From contig NC_135569.1 in assembly GCF_964340395.1 (NCBI RefSeq), forward strand, positions 5,738,540 to 5,802,539: DNA of 64,000 nucleotides. The letters run 5' to 3'. Under the pieces are notes generated by a model. The model made no database searches. It had not been told where the DNA came from and worked only from the letters and a program-made list of their open reading frames with translations. This stretch comes from Glandiceps talaboti (lineage: Eukaryota > Hemichordata > Enteropneusta > Spengelidae). Below are positions 61,259-64,000 of this stretch, piece after piece; position 1 is the stretch's first letter; each line of letters opens with the position of its first letter. Made by a program: the position numbers and the translations under genes.

Positions 61259-62760
61259 TGTTTCATAGATTAAAACAATGCAATTACTGTTATATCCTTA
61301 TAAATTTACATGTGAACCTATACAAAATATGTTGATACGTGTCGATTATATTTCGTTTCAATTTAATAGATCTCACAATATTAGCGAATAAAGGGAAGAT
61401 ATATCCAAGTCAAGTTAATAATTTATCCTCGTATATCAAATTTCGCCTCGTTTATTTTTAATCTCTCGGTTGTTTCTGCAGACGTCAGTCAAATTGAGAT
61501 AGACAGCTAGTTTTGGTTTTACCCCTGGTTAATTATTGCCAGTTGACCCCGATAGCCATACACGATTTGGGTGCATCTTAAAGCTATCTGTTACTGTGAA
61601 GAAGAAACAAGTTACAAGAAAAGTCAAACCCACTCTCATTTAAGGCCACCCACCTCATCCTCCCCACCCAGAAGAAATTGGAGTCGCCATGCAAAATAGA
61701 AGTAAAGGTCAGAATTATCTTTAATTAACCCTATCCAAAATGGCCGACGAATCCAAAATGGCCGCCGAATGGTACATGAAATAATTGTTGAAACATTTTG
61801 GAATATTTTTGCTTATGCAATATGAAATAATTTTTGAAAGCAAAATGTAATTCAACTTTTGTGTGATATTATGACATATGCGTCTGAAAAGTGTTTTAAA
61901 CAGTAACAATAATCATTAGTATCCTTCGTACGAGAAGATCAGTTGTGAAAGTTGTATTTCACTTATTTATTTATTTTTGGTTGTGTACTAAAGATTACCA
62001 CATAGGAATTTGACATAAGAGATTTATATACGTAATTAGAGTTATGGTATCGATGCATAGTTATATAACTACTCAACGCAATATATGTCAACGGCGATTT
62101 ACTGGAAAAAATATCGGTCTGATGATATAATAATATGTCTAGAAGGAGTATGAATTCTATCAAATCAACAGCAAGATATCTCCGAGTATCCACCTTATAA
62201 CAATTTCAATATCCTACGCCTAAAATAAAATCCACTGTGACTTTATGAACTTCGAGCAATATATGAGTTTTGTATCATGATATATCTTCTGGCAAATGAT
62301 TGGTTTTATGTTCATCAAATATTTATTAACTATATTCATTGAAAGGGATTGGGGGCACATATGGAAAATATGGCCGCATGGTCTGTAGACAAATTTTCAG
62401 TATTCATACAAATTCTTTTTGTGAATTCAGTTATTAATATAACAACAATGGTACGTTCATAAAATGTTCCAATTATTTTATTGTAAATAAACGAATACCC
62501 GCTTTTACTAGCATTTTTTGCATTTGACAAGAAATCAGGATTATTTCTACAGCTACAAGAATTGCCTATAATGAATGTATATTTTTAGAAGGATGTTAAG
62601 GCCATTAATTCATTCAATAATAACACGTCTCCGATGAATACACCTACATACAGTATAGTTAGAGGTAAAGTCATTTCTGCTCTTATCAGTTTAATTTACC
62701 AGGACAAGGATGTGTGGCAGGAAAAGAAAAAAAACTGATTGTTAAAATTTATACATTCTC

Positions 62761-62763
<3 letters not shown>

Positions 62764-62856
<93 letters not shown>
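62764..62856. repeat. (TA)n microsatellite
   Basis: Pure TA tract; a second, interrupted block follows at 62922-62995. Confidence 0.95.
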
Positions 62857-62858
<2 letters not shown>

Positions 62859-62930
62859 TCTCCAAGGTGATTTAGCACTCTACTTGGCGAAAGAAGAATA
62901 AAACTCTATGTATGTATGTATGTGTATATA

Positions 62931-62984
<54 letters not shown>

Positions 62985-62995
62985 TATATATATAT

Positions 62996-63022
62996 AAATC
63001 ACTACTTTAAATATTCGAAATG

Positions 63023-63102
<80 letters not shown>

Positions 63103-63128
63103 ATTTCGAATATTTAAAGTAGTGATTT
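62996..63128. repeat. Inverted repeat with (TA)n core
   Basis: AAATCACTACTTTAAATATT CGAAATG and its exact reverse complement enclose a pure (TA)n tract (63023-63099), so the whole 130 bases can fold as one hairpin. Confidence 0.9.
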
Positions 63129-64000
63129 TTAATATTAATTCCCAAAGGATTTTTCTATGATCATTTATATAAAATATTTTGCCATGATCTAAAATAATAA
63201 CGTTATTTCAGTAAGTACATTTATACATTTGTGCTGAAGTAAATTTACAGGACTTTTTTTTTTATTTCATTGTATATATGTTCTTCGTCTGATTGCTTTG
63301 TGTTACTAAAGACATCGATACATTGGCGATGACATCGCTATTATATTAATATATATTGACATGAAATATTATATTGCCATTTCATCGGAAAGGGCGTGAT
63401 GAATAACACAATTGCAGCTCTATCATTTCACGATCAGTACCCGCAAAATATATATATTACAATTTAGCAATGTCCTCCAAATAGAAGAACGAACCACATG
63501 TGTCCGATACAATAGGTCAGAACTTAACGACTTCCAGTAAACAGATAACAAACCATTTAAATCGAATTCAATAGGTAAATCTATTTTTAAGTATTCGTAC
63601 ACTCAAAGGATCTTAACTCATAAAATCTTACTACAATGCTAACCTTACTTAATAATGTACGTTTTGTATAAACATGTTAGAACATCTCACTAATCTGAGC
63701 CTAAATCTGTTTCGCTTTCCGTCAATCTCAAGAGAAATAACAATAGCATTACAACATGTTCTTGTTCAGTGTGAATTTTATTCATTATTCAATGTTCTCT
63801 TTTAACACACGTTTTAAAAGAAATACCCATGGTTGCCCCAGAAAATTACAATGATGTATTCACGTCGATTCAATCTTATCAAATATTTACCAACGTGCAT
63901 TTTATATCATTAAAATATAGCTAGGAGTTGCCTTAATATGCAAATGTAGAAACAGCGTCGATATATTTGAGTACCATGCCAGCCTGTACAATGATAATAT

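Larger units (their letters stand above)
57983..64000. other. Gene-free upstream region
   Basis: I see no coding exon. It holds the repeats listed separately, and AT-rich unique sequence. Confidence 0.45.

Overview
The window is animal (metazoan) genomic DNA. It shows split genes with GT-AG introns, is AT-rich, carries long microsatellites, and contains many short non-autonomous DNA transposons, tRNA-derived SINEs and hammerhead-ribozyme repeats of Penelope-like type. The gene set (TSP1/CUB secreted protein, animal GH9 cellulase, PRDM2/RIZ homologue) and the frequent TACATGTA-like words suggest a non-vertebrate marine bilaterian such as a mollusc, annelid, brachiopod or hemichordate. The species cannot be named from sequence alone.

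Layout: (1) 940-6521 (+) is the 3' part of a secreted protein gene. Eight exons encode six thrombospondin type-1 repeats and a terminal CUB domain; the 5' end lies outside the window. An LTR-retrotransposon remnant with a tRNA-Leu primer-binding site sits in its fifth intron. (2) 6522-9383 is intergenic, with a (GA)/(GGGA)/(GACA) microsatellite and a TTAA-flanked MITE. (3) About 9000-16051 (+) is a glycosyl hydrolase family 9 endoglucanase with a signal peptide and nine coding exons; its last few codons are unresolved. (4) 16052-22653 is repeat-rich intergenic DNA with foldback MITEs, two hammerhead-ribozyme loci and (TA)n tracts. (5) 22654-48203 (-), probably starting near 56.5-57.9 kb, is a PRDM2 (RIZ) homologue. 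It has a split PR domain, an acidic/basic exon, one 6.4-kb exon with ten zinc fingers and a polyQ tract, and a last exon with two more fingers. Its introns hold an 85-bp and a 58-bp minisatellite, a 21-bp minisatellite, SINEs and several MITE families. (6) 58-64 kb has no gene I can support, only microsatellites, a pentanucleotide tract, a 72-bp tandem repeat and a long inverted repeat around a (TA)n core.

The three genes do not form a functional unit: two are extracellular or secreted proteins and one is a nuclear chromatin/transcription factor. The most unusual material is the hammerhead-ribozyme loci embedded in (TA)n tracts, the architecture of the invertebrate PRDM2 (a repeated DF-x-TNDH-like motif, twelve fingers, an unresolved exon junction), and the density of palindromic MITEs, one nested in another.
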